Shown: positions 1 to 11,290, counted from the first letter of the stretch. The stretch: DNA of 64,000 nucleotides from Delphinapterus leucas (GCF_002288925.2 NW_022098021.1:32869203-32933202); one strand, 5' to 3'. The notes: generated from the sequence alone by a model not told the origin. Made by a program: numbers and translations.

Positions 1-85
1 AGGGGACTTGAGCATCCATGGATTTTAGTATCCAAGGAGGGTCCTGGAGCCAACCCCCCGTGGATAACGAAGGACGACTATACTT
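1..85 (+). mobile_element. End of a Tigger-family (TcMar) DNA transposon, cut by the window edge
   Basis: The first 85 bases resemble the terminal part of a Tigger/MER44-type element: a GC-rich palindromic stretch describing a 'ccatggatttt...ccccgtggat' fold followed by an 'aaggacgacta' terminus next to a TA dinucleotide, the target used by this superfamily. Only one end is inside the window. The subfamily is not assigned. No coding potential is visible. Confidence 0.6.
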
Positions 86-540
86 AGAAGACTGGACTGA
101 ATAAAGTGATTTTTACCTTATGAAGGTTTCAGTGCCTGCTAGGTTAGGTGGAATTTTGACATGAATAAAACTCAGGTGCCTAAAGCCTTCAACTAAGAAC
201 ACCGTCTCCAATTCTTGACAGTGTAACTCTAGGACAACTGAGAGCATCACTTTAACTGAGGACTCAATGAAGAAATAAATTCAAAAAGAGCACATAGAAA
301 TCACCTGTATCATTATCATACTTGCTTTATGATAATGATACAGCACAGCAAGATGAATGAAGGTTCTAGTCATTATTCCAGGAAACCAAACTGTGGTTAT
401 CTAATATTCGCGCAAATCACAAATCTTCCAAAATAAACGATACCACAGGAAGAGATTTAAATGAATCTGATGGTTCTCCTAAAACATACATTTATAAACT
501 GTGAAACCAAAACTTTCAATGTGGTCATCCTCATAACTGC
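86..540. other. No gene or recognisable repeat
   Basis: AT-rich non-coding sequence. A short inverted repeat around 314-342 (tatcattatcata / tatgataatgata) could form a hairpin; otherwise I see nothing. If the CpG-island exon at 4.9-5.1 kb is real, this is intronic. Confidence 0.4.
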
Positions 541-984
541 TGTTAGTTTCCTGTGGCTGCCGTAACAAATTACCACAAACCTGATGGCTTAAAACAGCAG
601 AAATGTGTTCAACTGGGCTAAAATCAAGGTGTCAGCAGGGCCGATCTCCCGATATGGGAGAAGGGTTCCTTGCCTCTTCCAGTGTCTGATGGCTGCCAGC
701 ATTCTTCGGCATGTGGCTGCAACCCCAATCTCTCTGCCTTGTAGTCACCTCACCTTCTCCCTTTCTGTAGTCAAATCTTCCTCTGCCTCCTTCTCATAAG
801 GAAGTGTGTTTGCATTTAGGGTCCACCCTGATAATCCAGGAAAATATCCCCATTTTTTAAAACTTAACTTAATCATGCCTGCAATGTCCTTTTTTTGTCA
901 TAAGGTAACATTCACAGGTTCCAGGAATTAACGTGAATGTTAAGACGTGAATAACTTTGGGAGATCATTATTCAGCCTACCACA
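541..984 (+). mobile_element. ERVL-type solo LTR (MLT2-like), first of three copies
   Basis: Starts TGTTAGTTTCCTGTGGCTGC and ends CCTACCACA, with the typical interior (taacaaattaccacaaac, tggcttaaaacag, ataatccagg, ggtaacattcacagg). Flanking ACTGC and CCTGC may be a decayed 5 bp duplication. The same family recurs at 23556 and 39952. I am confident of the family resemblance and less so of the MLT2 name. It is non-coding. Confidence 0.6.
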
Positions 985-1234
985 CCTGCCTCCAAATAAG
1001 CCTAAGGAAATAAGGCGAGCAGGCACTATTCTCACCAAGCCCACTACAATTTCAACTCTCAAGTTCCCAGAAAAATAAGCAAAAGTTCTCCAACCTGATA
1101 CCTCTTCCCACCTCACAATCTGCCTATAATCAGGAAATCACTAATTCTATATTCATTAAAGGCATTACTAACTATTGTTAATGGTTCCTGAATGAAAAAA
1201 GAAGCAGTAAAACAGTAAAACTCCCACTAGCATG

Positions 1235-1490
1235 GGAGAGTAATACAGGATAGGGATTAAGGATGTATACTCTGAAGCCAGCTTGCCTAGGTTCAAATCC
1301 CAGCCTCACCCACTGGCAGCTGTGCAACCAAAGGCAATTTAACCTCTGTACCTCAGCTTCCCCTTCTAGCAAACAAGGCTAATTAATACTATCTACCTCA
1401 TAGGGTTGTAATAAGGATTAAAGCACTTGAAAGTTATGAAGCACCTAGAACAGTGCTCGGCTCACTAAGGTTAACTGTTATCGCTAACAA
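1235..1490 (+). mobile_element. MIR SINE
   Basis: Order of MIR landmarks: gattaaggatgtatactctgaagccagc, ggttcaaatccc (B box), a degraded core, cctcatagggttgtaataaggattaa, and gcacctagaacagtgctcgg near the 3' end. This is a nearly full-length ancient tRNA-derived SINE. Confidence 0.8.
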
Positions 1491-4400
1491 TGACCAAACA
1501 CAGTAGACATATAGATATTAATGGACATGGTGAAAAACCTCTCACAACCAAAACTGATGGTACTGTAATGACATAACTGGACAATAACAATCTATACAAT
1601 GGAAACCATGATTAGATAGATGCCAGATTTACACTAAAGTCTGTGAGAACTTAAAGGATATTCCTAATTGAAAAAGAAGAGCTACTCTTCCAGCTTGGAT
1701 AATGGAATTTACTGGCCCCCTTTCAAAGGGCTGGCACACATCCTAGAGATGGAAACTTCTCCAGAAGCCACACGTCCTGCTCTCACTCTGGATCTGGTGG
1801 CCACCACTGTGCGTACTGTGTGTTTCTAATAGTGGGAGGTAAGAATGGAATGCCCAGAATCACTGACAGGCTTTTCACGACGAGTAAGAAACTGTTTTGT
1901 TTTGTTCTAGAAGGGAAATAGGACTCGGGTCCAGGTACTGACGCTGTGACCTAGGGCAGGGACAAGTTTAATGATCCTACTGAATTCTATTCACCTTCAC
2001 AGTCTTCACCCAGGTTCTTGCACTGTCCTTCCAGCCTCCACTCCAGCCTCCCAGTAACTATCCCAGTAACTTAATACACACACACTGCTTGCCATATTCC
2101 CTGCTGAAACCAAGTTGGTTAATTCGCAAGCAGCCCAAAAGAAGTTGATTCATTACGCAGCCAAACTATCCTACGTTTATAATAGACAGACTTCTACTAT
2201 TTACACACATCTATGGGGAGAAGTTCTATGCTAGAGATGTTTATAAACAATTCAGAAGTAACTTGAGGCCCACAACCAAACATGCAGTAGAAAACAAGGA
2301 TTTGTTTGTCTGCTTTATCCAGGTTCAAAGTAAAACAGGATTTCAGTAGGGACCAGAGCTCCTGCCTTCTTACACTAAGACAGGAGTCAGTGGCCAGGTT
2401 AGCCCTGAGTTCCACTACCAGTCTGTAGCTTTGTGGTTGCAAATACCAAGCACCTACATTATCCCTACTCCTGTCTCATCACCAACCCGCACTACTTGTT
2501 CCAGTCAAAAGCAGCTGCCCCAGGCAACTACATGACCTAATGATGACTAGGTGACCTGGAGAGATTCAGGCTAGCTAGCATCACTTCATCCCAAATCAAG
2601 AGAAAGCCAAGAACCAACTTGATGTCTGGCAGTACAGCAGAGTGAACAACCGAACAATCATTTTTTGAGGCATTGCAGAGATCTCGTGAGGAAGAGGTGG
2701 TCTCCAAAGATCACCCTCCAACCCATTAACAAGTGTTACTGGAGTGGGACTGAGAACAGTGAGAAGTAGGCAGACTGGGAAGGGCTGCTCAGAAGGTAAC
2801 CTTGAGATTGGGATACTGAGTCTAGGCCAGGACAGAGTTAGAGCTGAGCCTGGAACCCCAGGCCCTCTAAGAGTCCAGTTCAATAGGGAGGTGGCACCCC
2901 CAGGCTCCTGGTGGAAACAGACTCAGATCATCTCCATAGAAAACCCTCCCCGGTTAGGCCTCCTAGAAGACAGGTTTAAGGCAAAGCAATGAAATTATTG
3001 AATTTGCAATTATTGAAATACAAAGTTTAACAAGCGCAGAGGGAGAGACCAAGCTACCATGGGTGCAAGTCAATGTCAGACAGTTCAAAGATGCACATAC
3101 CAGAACTGCCAAATAAAGAATAGAAAGAGTAAAGTAGGAATTGTCTAAAGAAATAAAGGAATAAGAAACAAGGAATATCAGGAATACAGTAACCAGGCAG
3201 ATTGGAAAAAGAAGCAAATGGAACTTACAGAAATAAAAAATAATTGATAACACACATATTCACAAGTTAAATAGATTAGACATAGCTGATAACAAAATTA
3301 GTGAAATGTAAAATACCAAGAAATTACCATGTAAGCAAGAATCTAAATTAGTTTGCGAGATTACAAAGAATCCAAATTACTTCTAAATTAATTTAAAGTT
3401 TTGATTCAAATCAGACCTCTATCTAAAAACACACACAGTATTTTAGATGTGTTTATTAAAGTTAAGGCTTATAAGTGTTGTCTTCAGACATTTTTTTCAT
3501 CTTTACAACATACCTAAGAAATGAAAAACAGCACAGACCCTAGAACTCATATCACCTGATACTTTTCTCAAGGAAACTAAACTTAAATATTATCTTAGGT
3601 TCTGTTTTCATGACCTCCGTGCTGGAATGAGTCACAGAAAATTACACTTCATGTATTCTGGAGCACAGAAGTCGGAGACAAAATGGAATGACAACATTAA
3701 CCCAGATGGTAAACTGTACCAGGAAGAAAAGTCATTGCCCAGTGGATTCTTCTCATATGGGATAGAATCTTTCATTGCCAGTCTAACCCTATCTTATTTA
3801 TTCCTCAGCTCTGTCAAGATAACAATCAACAACATAGTTGATCCTCCGGTGAAATTTCACCATTCCTATGGCCATGTTGATACTTAATTTTGTGTAATTA
3901 ATCCATGTTGTCCCTCATTTTCAGTATTCTGATACATCTCTTAGCTCTGCTCTCAGTTTTATTCATCTATCATTTTTAATTGTTATATGTAGCTACTCAC
4001 TCCTCCAGAAGACTTTATTCCCTTAATTTGTGTATCCTGACTTACATTCCTAACAACTTTCATTTGTTCACAGAAGGCACATGCTGTGCTGTAAAATTTC
4101 ACCTATGACTAAAATGTTTTTCCATATTCCTAAGTAAAATGGAGGGGTTAGTATTAAATTTTCAATTCCGTTGGTCCCACCCCAAATGTATCCACTCTCT
4201 ATGTGATTAATTTGTGATTTATTTACACACACACAACAAAACAATCTTCACTGTCTATTCTTTCACTAGTTGATGCCAACAGAAAGATTTACAAGGCGCT
4301 AATCATGACACTTCCTTTGACTGTTGAAGTGAGTCAGAGAAGCAACCAGAACAGCAGGTTTCAAATACTTAGACTTCTTTCCAAACTAAACAAAACATTC

Positions 4401-4560
4401 TTTAGCAGTGACCACATGACCCGCCAATTTTAAACGAGCTGTTTCAACTTGGAAAATCATAATCTACTTTTAAAAATTCTTCTTGGGATTTAAATATTAA
4501 ACAGAAAAAGAAATACTATCACCTAAAAGTTCACTTCGATATATCTCATACCCTCAGATG
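1491..4560. other. Non-coding stretch, probably intron 1 of the minus-strand gene
   Basis: About 3 kb without convincing exons or well-preserved repeats. Open frames at 2596-2883 (minus) and 3627-3887 (plus) show no recognisable domain and no paired splice sites that convinced me. Short CA-rich tracts occur near 2080 and 4225. I cannot exclude very diverged repeats. Confidence 0.4.
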
Positions 4561-4609
4561 CTGGGGCGGGAAAGGAAAAGTTTAACTTAAAAAAATGCAA
4601 AGTCCATAG

Positions 4610-4617
4610 TGACGTCA
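4610..4617. promoter_or_regulatory. Perfect palindromic CRE (CREB/ATF site)
   Basis: The 8 bp TGACGTCA palindrome is exact; a half-site-like CACGTCAG lies about 30 bp to the right (4643-4650). It lies about 300 bp inside the presumed intron 1, close to the CpG island, which is a plausible place for a CREB/ATF-bound regulatory site. An 8-mer alone is weak evidence; CpG retention in an AT-rich neighbourhood makes it slightly more notable. Confidence 0.35.
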
Positions 4618-4907
4618 ATACTCAGACATTTCAACTGCTTCTCACGTCAGCCTTAAAAAATCTGGGGCAACACAATGATCAGGGTATTTGTCAAAGGATC
4701 CAAATAGAATTGGACCCTGCCGTCATAAGTCTACGAAGAGATTGGCAGCTCTGACAATCTAGAACAAAATGTAGCCCCCAGTTAGGCCCTGTGGGCCCAC
4801 CCACGCTGTCAGTCAGGTCAGAGCTGAATGACATTGAAGGACCCGGGACCGAGCCGCAGCCTACCGGCACTGTGGGAGCTCCCCCACCCCCCAGCTTCAC
4901 CTCGCTA

Positions 4908-4913
4908 ACTTAC
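4908..4913 (-). other. Splice donor of the putative first exon
   Basis: GTAAGT on the minus strand directly after codon 60; an exact match to the U1-preferred intron side. It is the main reason to read the frame as an exon rather than a chance open frame. Confidence 0.6.
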
Positions 4914-5093
4914 AAACTTAGGGCGTTTCTCTCCAGGCTCATCGGGGCCTCCGGGCGGCGGAGGGTGCTGGAGGCCCTTCCTGCGCGGCATCTTGCTGTC
5001 CCGGCAGCTGCGGAACGAGGCGGAGGAGGGATAGGGGGCCCCGGCGGCCGAGCCCTGCGCCGCGGGGTGCAGCCGTGGCCGGTACCGATCCAT
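4914..5093 (-). CDS. Putative first coding exon of an unidentified gene (60 codons, partial)
   Basis: The minus-strand frame opens with ATG at 5093-5091 in a strong Kozak context (A at -3, G at +4) and runs 60 codons before a consensus donor, TTT|GTAAGT, at 4913-4908; the frame reaches a stop 7 bases on, at 4907-4905, just inside the intron. The exon therefore ends in phase 0. The peptide starts MDRYRPRLHP, is rich in Pro, Arg, Gly and Ser, and has a basic NLS-like cluster (MPRRKG, residues 35-40) and a proline run followed by an acidic/basic tail ending EKRPKF. It looks disordered, like the N-terminus of a nuclear protein. I do not recognise the gene, and no second exon could be found downstream (1-4907). 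Met35 is an alternative start. A longer overlapping frame (5257-4910) is out of phase and looks like a GC-rich artefact. Confidence 0.6.
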
Positions 5094-5345
5094 GCTTCCC
5101 CGCAGCTCCGGGGGAGTAGGAGAAGAAAGAAGGCGGCAGCTCTACAAGCCACAGGCGGGAGCCCAGGGGTCTGCGGCGCACTCGCCTTCCCGGTTCCGCC
5201 GCCCACGCCGCCAGTTGGGTTCAGCCCAACCGCTGCCTCCCGGGCCGCATCCAACACATCCGAAAATTCCCGCCGCCGCTGACCGCCCGGGACCCGCCAA
5301 TCGCGCGCTGCGCGGTCAGTGACGCTCCCGGGAGCCGCCCCTTCC

Positions 5346-6330
5346 GGGCAAAAAGAAACGTGATTGGCTGTTCCGCCCGTTCTTTTCTCTGTTCAAGCTT
5401 CTGTTGGTCCAGGCAGCCCACCTTAAGGGAACTGGGCGGGATTGGGTTTGGGGAAGCGTGGAGAATTTATGGGGAAGTGTCTTGTCTGGGTGTATTTGGA
5501 ATTTGGAGAATGGGTTCTTGCTAACCTGGGAGTCTGGCGAGACCCGCGCTACACCACCATATGAGCAGCTCTGGGATGTGAAATCATCTGCTAACCTTCT
5601 CTGCAAGTCTCGGGAGGTCTCGGTGCGATGGCCACTGAGAAAAGTAGTTCTGGGACCCGTACTTGAAGGGGTGCTAAGCGGGAGAGAACCACAGCGCCCA
5701 CGGCGCTCCATAAGGATGCTTTCTCGACAGATTGTCAAAACGCCTGCTGAGTGCCGGAGTGCTTCGAGCCCGCTCAGGGTGGTAGAGACGGCCACCAAAA
5801 ATCAGCGCTGGGCCACGCCCTTAGGGAGCTCACAGTCTAATGTGCTTCACAAATCCTTACACAAATAACAAAATAATGTAAATGTTATAGCAGTTATTTT
5901 AAAAGTTCATTGAGAACAAAAGGGAGAGGAATTGACATTAAATCTGAAGGAGGGGATTTGGAAAGACGAAAGGAAGGATGCCTAGATTTTCTCTGAACAG
6001 AAAAGAGTGGCAGGACTTTTAGATAAAAGACGTTCCAGGCAGGAGCAAGGCCAAGAGGAGTGAAGATCAAAGAGTTGAAAAAACTTCAAGGGCATGTAAT
6101 GAAGGCCCTCGAGCGAAACCATTCCGAAGAGTTTATTGTGTATAGCCAAGGTCCAGATACAAGGCCAAAGCGGTTTTCCCACACACAAGCGTGCTTTCTT
6201 TCCCCTTTAAAAGCAGTCTCTCCCTTTGAACTATTTCCTTAAGCTACCCATCTTCTGACTCCATGGAGGTGGTGTGGGTAAACATGCAGTACTGATTTGG
6301 GTACAAGAAACAACTCTAAGAACTCAGGAG
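5346..6330. other. Flank of the CpG island, no confirmed exon
   Basis: GC content falls gradually up to about 5.83 kb. A 154-codon plus-strand frame (5404-5868) lies here, but the peptide has no recognisable domain and no donor site, so it is more likely part of a non-coding 5' flank. Around 5700-5860 the text (tgctgagtgccgg, gggagctcacagtctaatgtg) resembles an ancient L2/MIR-class 3' end. Confidence 0.35.
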
Positions 6331-6388
6331 ATTAGCACAGAGGTTGAGAAAATGGGCCTTAGTTTCAAGTAAGTCTTCACACTACAGT

Positions 6389-6408
6389 TTTTTTTGGGGG
6401 GGGGGGGT
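6389..6408 (+). repeat. T/G homopolymer junction
   Basis: A poly-T run passes directly into about a dozen G, followed by GTTTGTTTGTTTTATGTTTATTTG. It is low-complexity and assembly-prone. Confidence 0.7.
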
Positions 6409-6554
6409 TGTTTGTTTGTTTTATGTTTATTTGTTTTTATATTTGTTTACCAAACTTTCTGTGCCAGTCTCTGTCCTCAAAAATCACCTTATTTTTAGGG
6501 GAAAGTCCAGGAGAACAGAAAGTTCAGGAGAACTGCAAGTAGTTCCTATGTATT

Positions 6555-6745
6555 GGTGACCGTTAGACCCAGATGCAAATTTTATTCCCGTTATTTACTA
6601 GCTATGTGATGTTGGAGGTGATGTTAAAATTTCTTTCTGTTGCCTTTCCATATGCAAAAGGGGATGATAATAATACCTAACAAGCAGTGTTGTCAGGCTT
6701 AAATGAGGTAGCATATGTAAAGTTCTTAGAAATGTCTGTGAAAGC
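6555..6745 (+). mobile_element. MIR SINE fragment
   Basis: MIR-like landmarks: ttactagctatgtgatgttgg, atgcaaaaggggatgataataatacctaac, gttgtcaggcttaaatgagg and gtaaagttcttag. Confidence 0.65.
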
Positions 6746-7690
6746 CTCTCCCACCAAAGACCACCAGGAGGAACATGTGTAGTTGAACCAGTGGAGTTTG
6801 TTACTCATAAAGAATGAGGACATGCACTATGGGATGGGGTTTCTCAGTAAGAGTCCAGAAAAAGAATGAGAAGGGTAACTCTGAATTTCAGCGCTGTCAG
6901 GGATTGGGGACAGTTCGATGAGTGTGTAGCTTAGTAAATCTTATCTAGAAGGATGGCAGGCTAAAGAATGAGGCTAAAGCTGTAACTGACAAAGGAGGAG
7001 CAGTCATTGATAGTCTTGGGAGGTTTGGTATTTAGTGATTTGCCCACTGACCTTATTCTGTAAGATTGGTTATTTCCTTGAGAAGAACAACAGGGCCTAT
7101 CTGTGAGTGTCAGGCCAGCTTCTAAAAACACTGAGGCCCAGCTGGAAGTGGCAACTAGTTCCCTCATGTCAAGGGCTGCTTTTTTCTTTCTCAGGTCCTT
7201 GGCATGTAGATGGTACTAAATATAAATAAGCAGGAGCTGTTATAATTGATTTTCAGGCTTTACATAGATCACTCTGACATTTTTCTCATAGAAATTCTTT
7301 GCAACCACAATGCACCTGTGAAAATAATACATTTGTCTAAATTTCACATTTTTAAAGTACATTTTATATGTGTTTATTATTTAGACATCGCAACAGCATG
7401 CACTGCCCCTCGTTCTGATGCCCCAACAAGAAGGATATAATATACCCTACTGAGCCAACAATTTTGGAAGTGCTACCTTGTGCCAGCCTTGGTACCCAGG
7501 GCTGGGACAAAGTTGAATGGCACCAAAGGCAGACCTGGAGAAGCTTGGAATCCAGGAATATGTTTCTTTCCTTTATCATGTCTGTTCATTCTAAACATCT
7601 AGACAATTAGTAATGCAATCCTTGTGAGGGTTCACTCTTAATGACTATATAAGAGAGAAAGTTGTGAAAAGTTGAGGGAAGGGATGGATC
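6746..7690. other. No gene or clear repeat
   Basis: Moderately GC-poor non-coding sequence. Open frames here are short and unremarkable. Confidence 0.35.
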
Positions 7691-7694
7691 ATTC

Positions 7695-8380
7695 CCATTC
7701 AAAAATTTTTTTTAGTGACAATTTTATGAGATACCATTTTACCCTCATCAAACTGGCAAATATTACAAAGTTCCACATCACCAAGTTTTGACCAAGATGT
7801 AAGGATTTCTTCGTAGATGATAAGAGTGCAAAACTGGTACAGCCAGTTTGGGCAGCAACTTGGAAACACCTAGTAATGGTGAAGGTACATGTACCTATGA
7901 TCCAGCAATTCCATGTCTAAAGTCTCCCTGGAGAAGGCAAAGATGCCGTACAAAGGTATTTCCTGAACATCTGTAAGAGCAAAAAAGGGTAAAGCATTTA
8001 GCCATCCTGCAGTCAGGGAATATCTGGATAAATCTCAAAAATAAAGAGGAAAATCAAGTGGCAAAATATATATATATATATAAATGTAATGTGTATGTGC
8101 GTGATAACACTGCAAAAACACGAGGGAAATAAACACAACAACGTCATCTAGTTCCAAAGAGGAAAGGAAGAAAGAAGAAGGAAGGAATTAAAGCTGAAAT
8201 GTTATAGCTGAAGTATTGGTAAATGTTTTTATCTATTAAAAGTGAAACATCTGAAGTAAATCTAGCAGAATGTTAACACATTTAATCTCAATGGTGGGTA
8301 TATTTGTGTCTATTTTATTTTTTATTATTTTCTGTAATTTTCTGTTTATTGGAAATGTTTCATATTAAGGGTTTTTTGGG
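7695..8380 (+). mobile_element. Old L1 3' end (L1ME/MC-like)
   Basis: The text matches the terminal ORF2/3'UTR style of old mammalian L1: gagataccattttaccctcatcaaactggcaaa, gtgcaaaactggtacagcc, atgatccagcaattccatgtc. It decays toward an A/T-rich 3' part. A (TA)n run sits at 8066-8082. Strongly diverged and non-coding. Confidence 0.65.
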
Positions 8381-9180
8381 GGGTTGAAAATAAGTTTTTT
8401 ATATATAAGGTTTTTAACAAAATACATAAGCTAACAGAAATAAAGTAACTTTAGAAATAGCTCCCTTAACTCTTCCTATTCCTTCAGAAAATTTTAGTTT
8501 GTTGGCATTGAGACCACAATGAGCTATTAAGTTCATGTAAGGAAAAATTAATTTTCTTTTAGGATGACTTTAATTTTTTTTTTAATTTTGAGTAATCAGT
8601 CATATTTCCTCCTCCACCTGCCTTTCCACTTTTTTTTCTGTCCTCTCTTCTCACATGAATTTCCCTTCTCTCCCTTAAATTAGCACAGAGGTGGAGAGCT
8701 AGGAAACAAGGAAAACTGCTACATTTCCCTCTTTCAGTTAAACTACAAGTTCAGTTCTTTGCCATGAATACTTTCCAAGTGGTCAGTGCATTAAAACAAG
8801 AACCACTTAATAACAAGCCTAATTCAAGCCTAAGTAATTTAACTTTATCATTTTCATCATTGCTTTACCACCTGACTACAGTGGAGGAATGCCTCACTGT
8901 ACATAAATTCTGTAGCATTTTGTGCTTAATGACAGTGTATTCAAATAATTGTCTGGCCATTAGCACCGACTTTGCGCTTTCATTCCGAACCCCCAATGAC
9001 AAGATAAAACAGTGTTGCCTCCCGGATGGGATATGAGGCATGGCTTCTTCCACACTTTCCACATGCTTGTCCGTCTTGGTTAAAATTGCTTCTGTTTTAC
9101 AATAGAATGTTAGATGAGAAAAAAGCAAATCACATCCTCAGAATGACCACTGATACAGTTATATGATGTATGTGTCTACA
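8381..9180. other. AT-rich unique stretch
   Basis: Poly-T tracts and two overlapping open frames on opposite strands (8764-9036 plus, 8865-9128 minus), neither with a recognisable domain. I see no support for a gene. Confidence 0.35.
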
Positions 9181-9181
9181 C

Positions 9182-9347
9182 CAGTGTTTCTCAGCCTCGG
9201 CACTATTAACTTCTGGAGCTGGATAACTCCTTGTTATGGGAGGGACTGTCCTATATACTGTAGGATGTGTAGCAGCATTCCTGACTTTCACCCACTAGTT
9301 GTCACCAAAAATTTCCCCAAGCATGGCCAAGTATCCCTGAAGGGCTG
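9182..9347 (+). mobile_element. MER5A-like hAT (Charlie) MITE
   Basis: Diagnostic order: cagtgtttctcagcctcggcactatta, gggactgtcctatatactgtaggatg, agcagcattcctgac, cccactagttg, ccaaaaatttccccaagc. This non-autonomous hAT element is nearly complete but has lost its clean right terminus. Confidence 0.8.
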
Positions 9348-9354
9348 AGGAATA

Positions 9355-9725
9355 TTTCACTGTATGGATATAGCACATTTTGTTTATCCATTCATCAGTT
9401 GATGGTCATTTGGATTTTTTTCTACCTTTTGACTATTATGAATAATGCTGCTATAAATATTCATGTACAGGTTTTTGTGTGGACAAAAGTATTTCTTCTC
9501 TTGGATACATGCACAGGAGAGAAATCGCTGGGTCATATTCTAACAGTTTAAGGAACTATCAGACTTTTCCAAAGTAGCTGCACCATCCTACATTCCCATC
9601 AACAGGGATGGTTCCAATTTCCCCACATCCTTGCCAACAATTTTTTTTTTTTACCTGACTTTTTGAACTTAGCTATGCTAGTGTGTGTGGAGTGGTATCT
9701 CATTGTAATTTTGATATGCTGCTTA
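9355..9725 (-). mobile_element. L1 ORF2 3' fragment, antisense
   Basis: Reading the plus strand gives the reverse complement of the L1 ORF2 end: tttgtttatccattcatcagttgatgg, tgaataatgctgctataaatat, cagactttt ccaaagtagctgcaccat, ggagtggtatctcattg. Both ends are truncated. Confidence 0.8.
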
Positions 9726-9784
9726 TTTTTTGTAAAGAAAATGTTACTGAAATAGAACTATGCCTGTTCTTTTAAGTATTGTCT

Positions 9785-9900
9785 GTAGCTGCTTTTGCTC
9801 TACAACTGTAGCATACTTGGGACAGAGACCATATGGCCTGCAAAGCCTAAAATGTTTACTATCTGGCCCTTTACAGAAAAATATTTTCTGACCCCTGCTA
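9785..9900 (+). mobile_element. Ancient hAT-type MITE fragment
   Basis: Matches the recurrent mammalian MER motif ending ctggccctttacagaaaa...gacccctgct, preceded by gacagagaccatatggcctgcaaagcctaaaa. I recognise the motif but do not assign a subfamily. Confidence 0.6.
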
Positions 9901-11220
9901 AATTATTTTTCCCCCTTGGTGTATCATAATTTGTTTTGTTCGGTTATTTATTTTTCTTCAACGAGAGTAGTATTCCAGTAAGAAGCAAATATTAATTTTG
10001 GACAAATTTTCATGATAGAGCCACATTCTTCCCTTTGCCGTATTACACATTTACACAGGCTTTAACAGGTTTTTTTTAAGTCTGTTTAGCAAGGCCAAGA
10101 AGATCTTGCTACCATAATGAGTCACTGTGGAGAACAGTTGATTCAAGGTAGGTGTGAAAAGGAAAATTATTATATAGATATGTGACTCTTCTTAAAACAC
10201 ATTTAAGTAATTTGTGCTCTGCTAAGTTTTCTCGAGGGCCTTATGCTGTAAGTTCAGATAGAAATTTTTCATAGGGAATATAGTTAATATATTAACACAG
10301 TTTAATGTCATGCTTAATAGTTTCCTGGGATTAGAAACTATCAGATTTTGATTAGAAAATTAATTTGCCCATGTTTGTAGATGATAGAGCCGTTTAAAAG
10401 GGAACAGGAATATTCCTTAATATTAACTAACTTACATTAACTAATATTAACATTTAACTAAGGTTCAGTTGAAAGTGTTAGATGTCACTACCAGATCACA
10501 CTCCCAATATTTGAAATAAGTAGCAAAAAGGAATTAAGAAATCATTAAGACTGTTGTAAGATTACAGTTTAATTCTTTCATATTAAAACACAATTACTAA
10601 CACCCACATATAATTTGTTGAGTCACTTGGATAATAATTTGTCTAACAATAGCAAATAGTAACTACGTAACTCAAAGCTAAAAATACATGTAAAATAAGC
10701 TAGAATTCTATGGTACCCTATAGAGATTTTCAAATATTCTTTTTCTTTCATTAACGTCTCTTTCTCATCACCATATATGTTTTTCTTTTTTTAACCTCAG
10801 ATGAATTTCTGTGTTTTGGACATTCTGTAAAATCAAATGTACATAAAGCCTGTCTTTATTGAGCTCTCTCCTGAAGGCATTCTTTTTTGTGTATTATTTT
10901 CTTTGGTTCTAATTCTTTAGCTGAGCCCATCCTAATACAATAGAATAAATACAGTTTTGTCAGTTTGCCATGATTAATCTATTGATGTCTCTATCTGGTC
11001 ATGAGAGGGTATTGTATAATTAGTTGCAATGGTTAGCAAAGTTAGCATTCTTAGGTTTTTTGCCTATGATTGTCTGAAATATTTACAGTTTCCTGTGAAA
11101 TCAAGCTCTGCCCTCACACTGTTCTGAAACTGCAGTCACAAGTGACCAGAAAATTTTATGCTGTCAGGTCTCAATCCTTGATCACCTCTCCATTTGCTGC
11201 CATTGATAACAGCATTCTCT
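9901..11220. other. Unique AT-rich stretch containing one candidate micro-exon
   Basis: No recognisable repeat over about 1.3 kb. The only exon-like structure is at 10090-10147 (listed separately). Poly-pyrimidine tracts near 10735-10800 are followed by AG but no open frame of note. Confidence 0.35.
10090..10147 (+). other. Candidate short exon with an ATG (speculative)
   Basis: A pyrimidine run (gttttttttaag at 10070-10081, then tctgtttag up to 10090) supplies possible acceptors. ATG at 10118 opens MSHCGEQLIQ and the frame runs into an AAG|GTAGGT donor at 10148. The size and arrangement fit a small 5' coding exon of a transcript diverging from the CpG island 4.7 kb to the left. I do not recognise the peptide, and this pattern can arise by chance. 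Confidence 0.2.
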
Positions 11221-11224
11221 TTAT

Positions 11225-11290
11225 TTTTCTTTTTTGACATATAATGTTGTATTAGTTTCAGGTATACAATATAATAATTTGATTTTGTAC
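11225..11290 (-). mobile_element. L1 3'-end fragment, antisense
   Basis: tttttgacatataatgttgtattagtttcaggtatacaatataataatttgatttt is the reverse complement of the common L1MA-type 3'UTR end. Confidence 0.7.

Larger units (their letters stand above)
4780..5345. promoter_or_regulatory. CpG-island promoter, possibly bidirectional
   Basis: About 560 bp of very GC-rich, CpG-dense sequence in an otherwise AT-rich window. It carries CCAAT at 5297-5301 on the plus strand and the inverted ATTGG at 5363-5367, an ETS-like CTTCCGG at 5341-5347, an E2F-like TTCCCGCC near 5268, and no TATA box. This mix is typical of housekeeping or cell-cycle promoters. CCAAT boxes on both strands allow divergent transcription. 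It is not an L1 5'UTR (unlike the GC-rich block at 47.3-48.2 kb) and matches no repeat I know. Confidence 0.8.

Noticed and set aside
4910..5257. 115-codon minus-strand frame MLDAAREAAVG...
   Set aside because: Overlaps the preferred exon in another frame; low-complexity Pro/Arg/Ala composition typical of CpG islands, and it does not end cleanly at the GTAAGT donor in a better way than the shorter frame.
5404..5868. 154-codon plus-strand frame next to the CpG island
   Set aside because: No recognisable domain and no donor site; its right part resembles an old repeat. More likely GC-driven chance.
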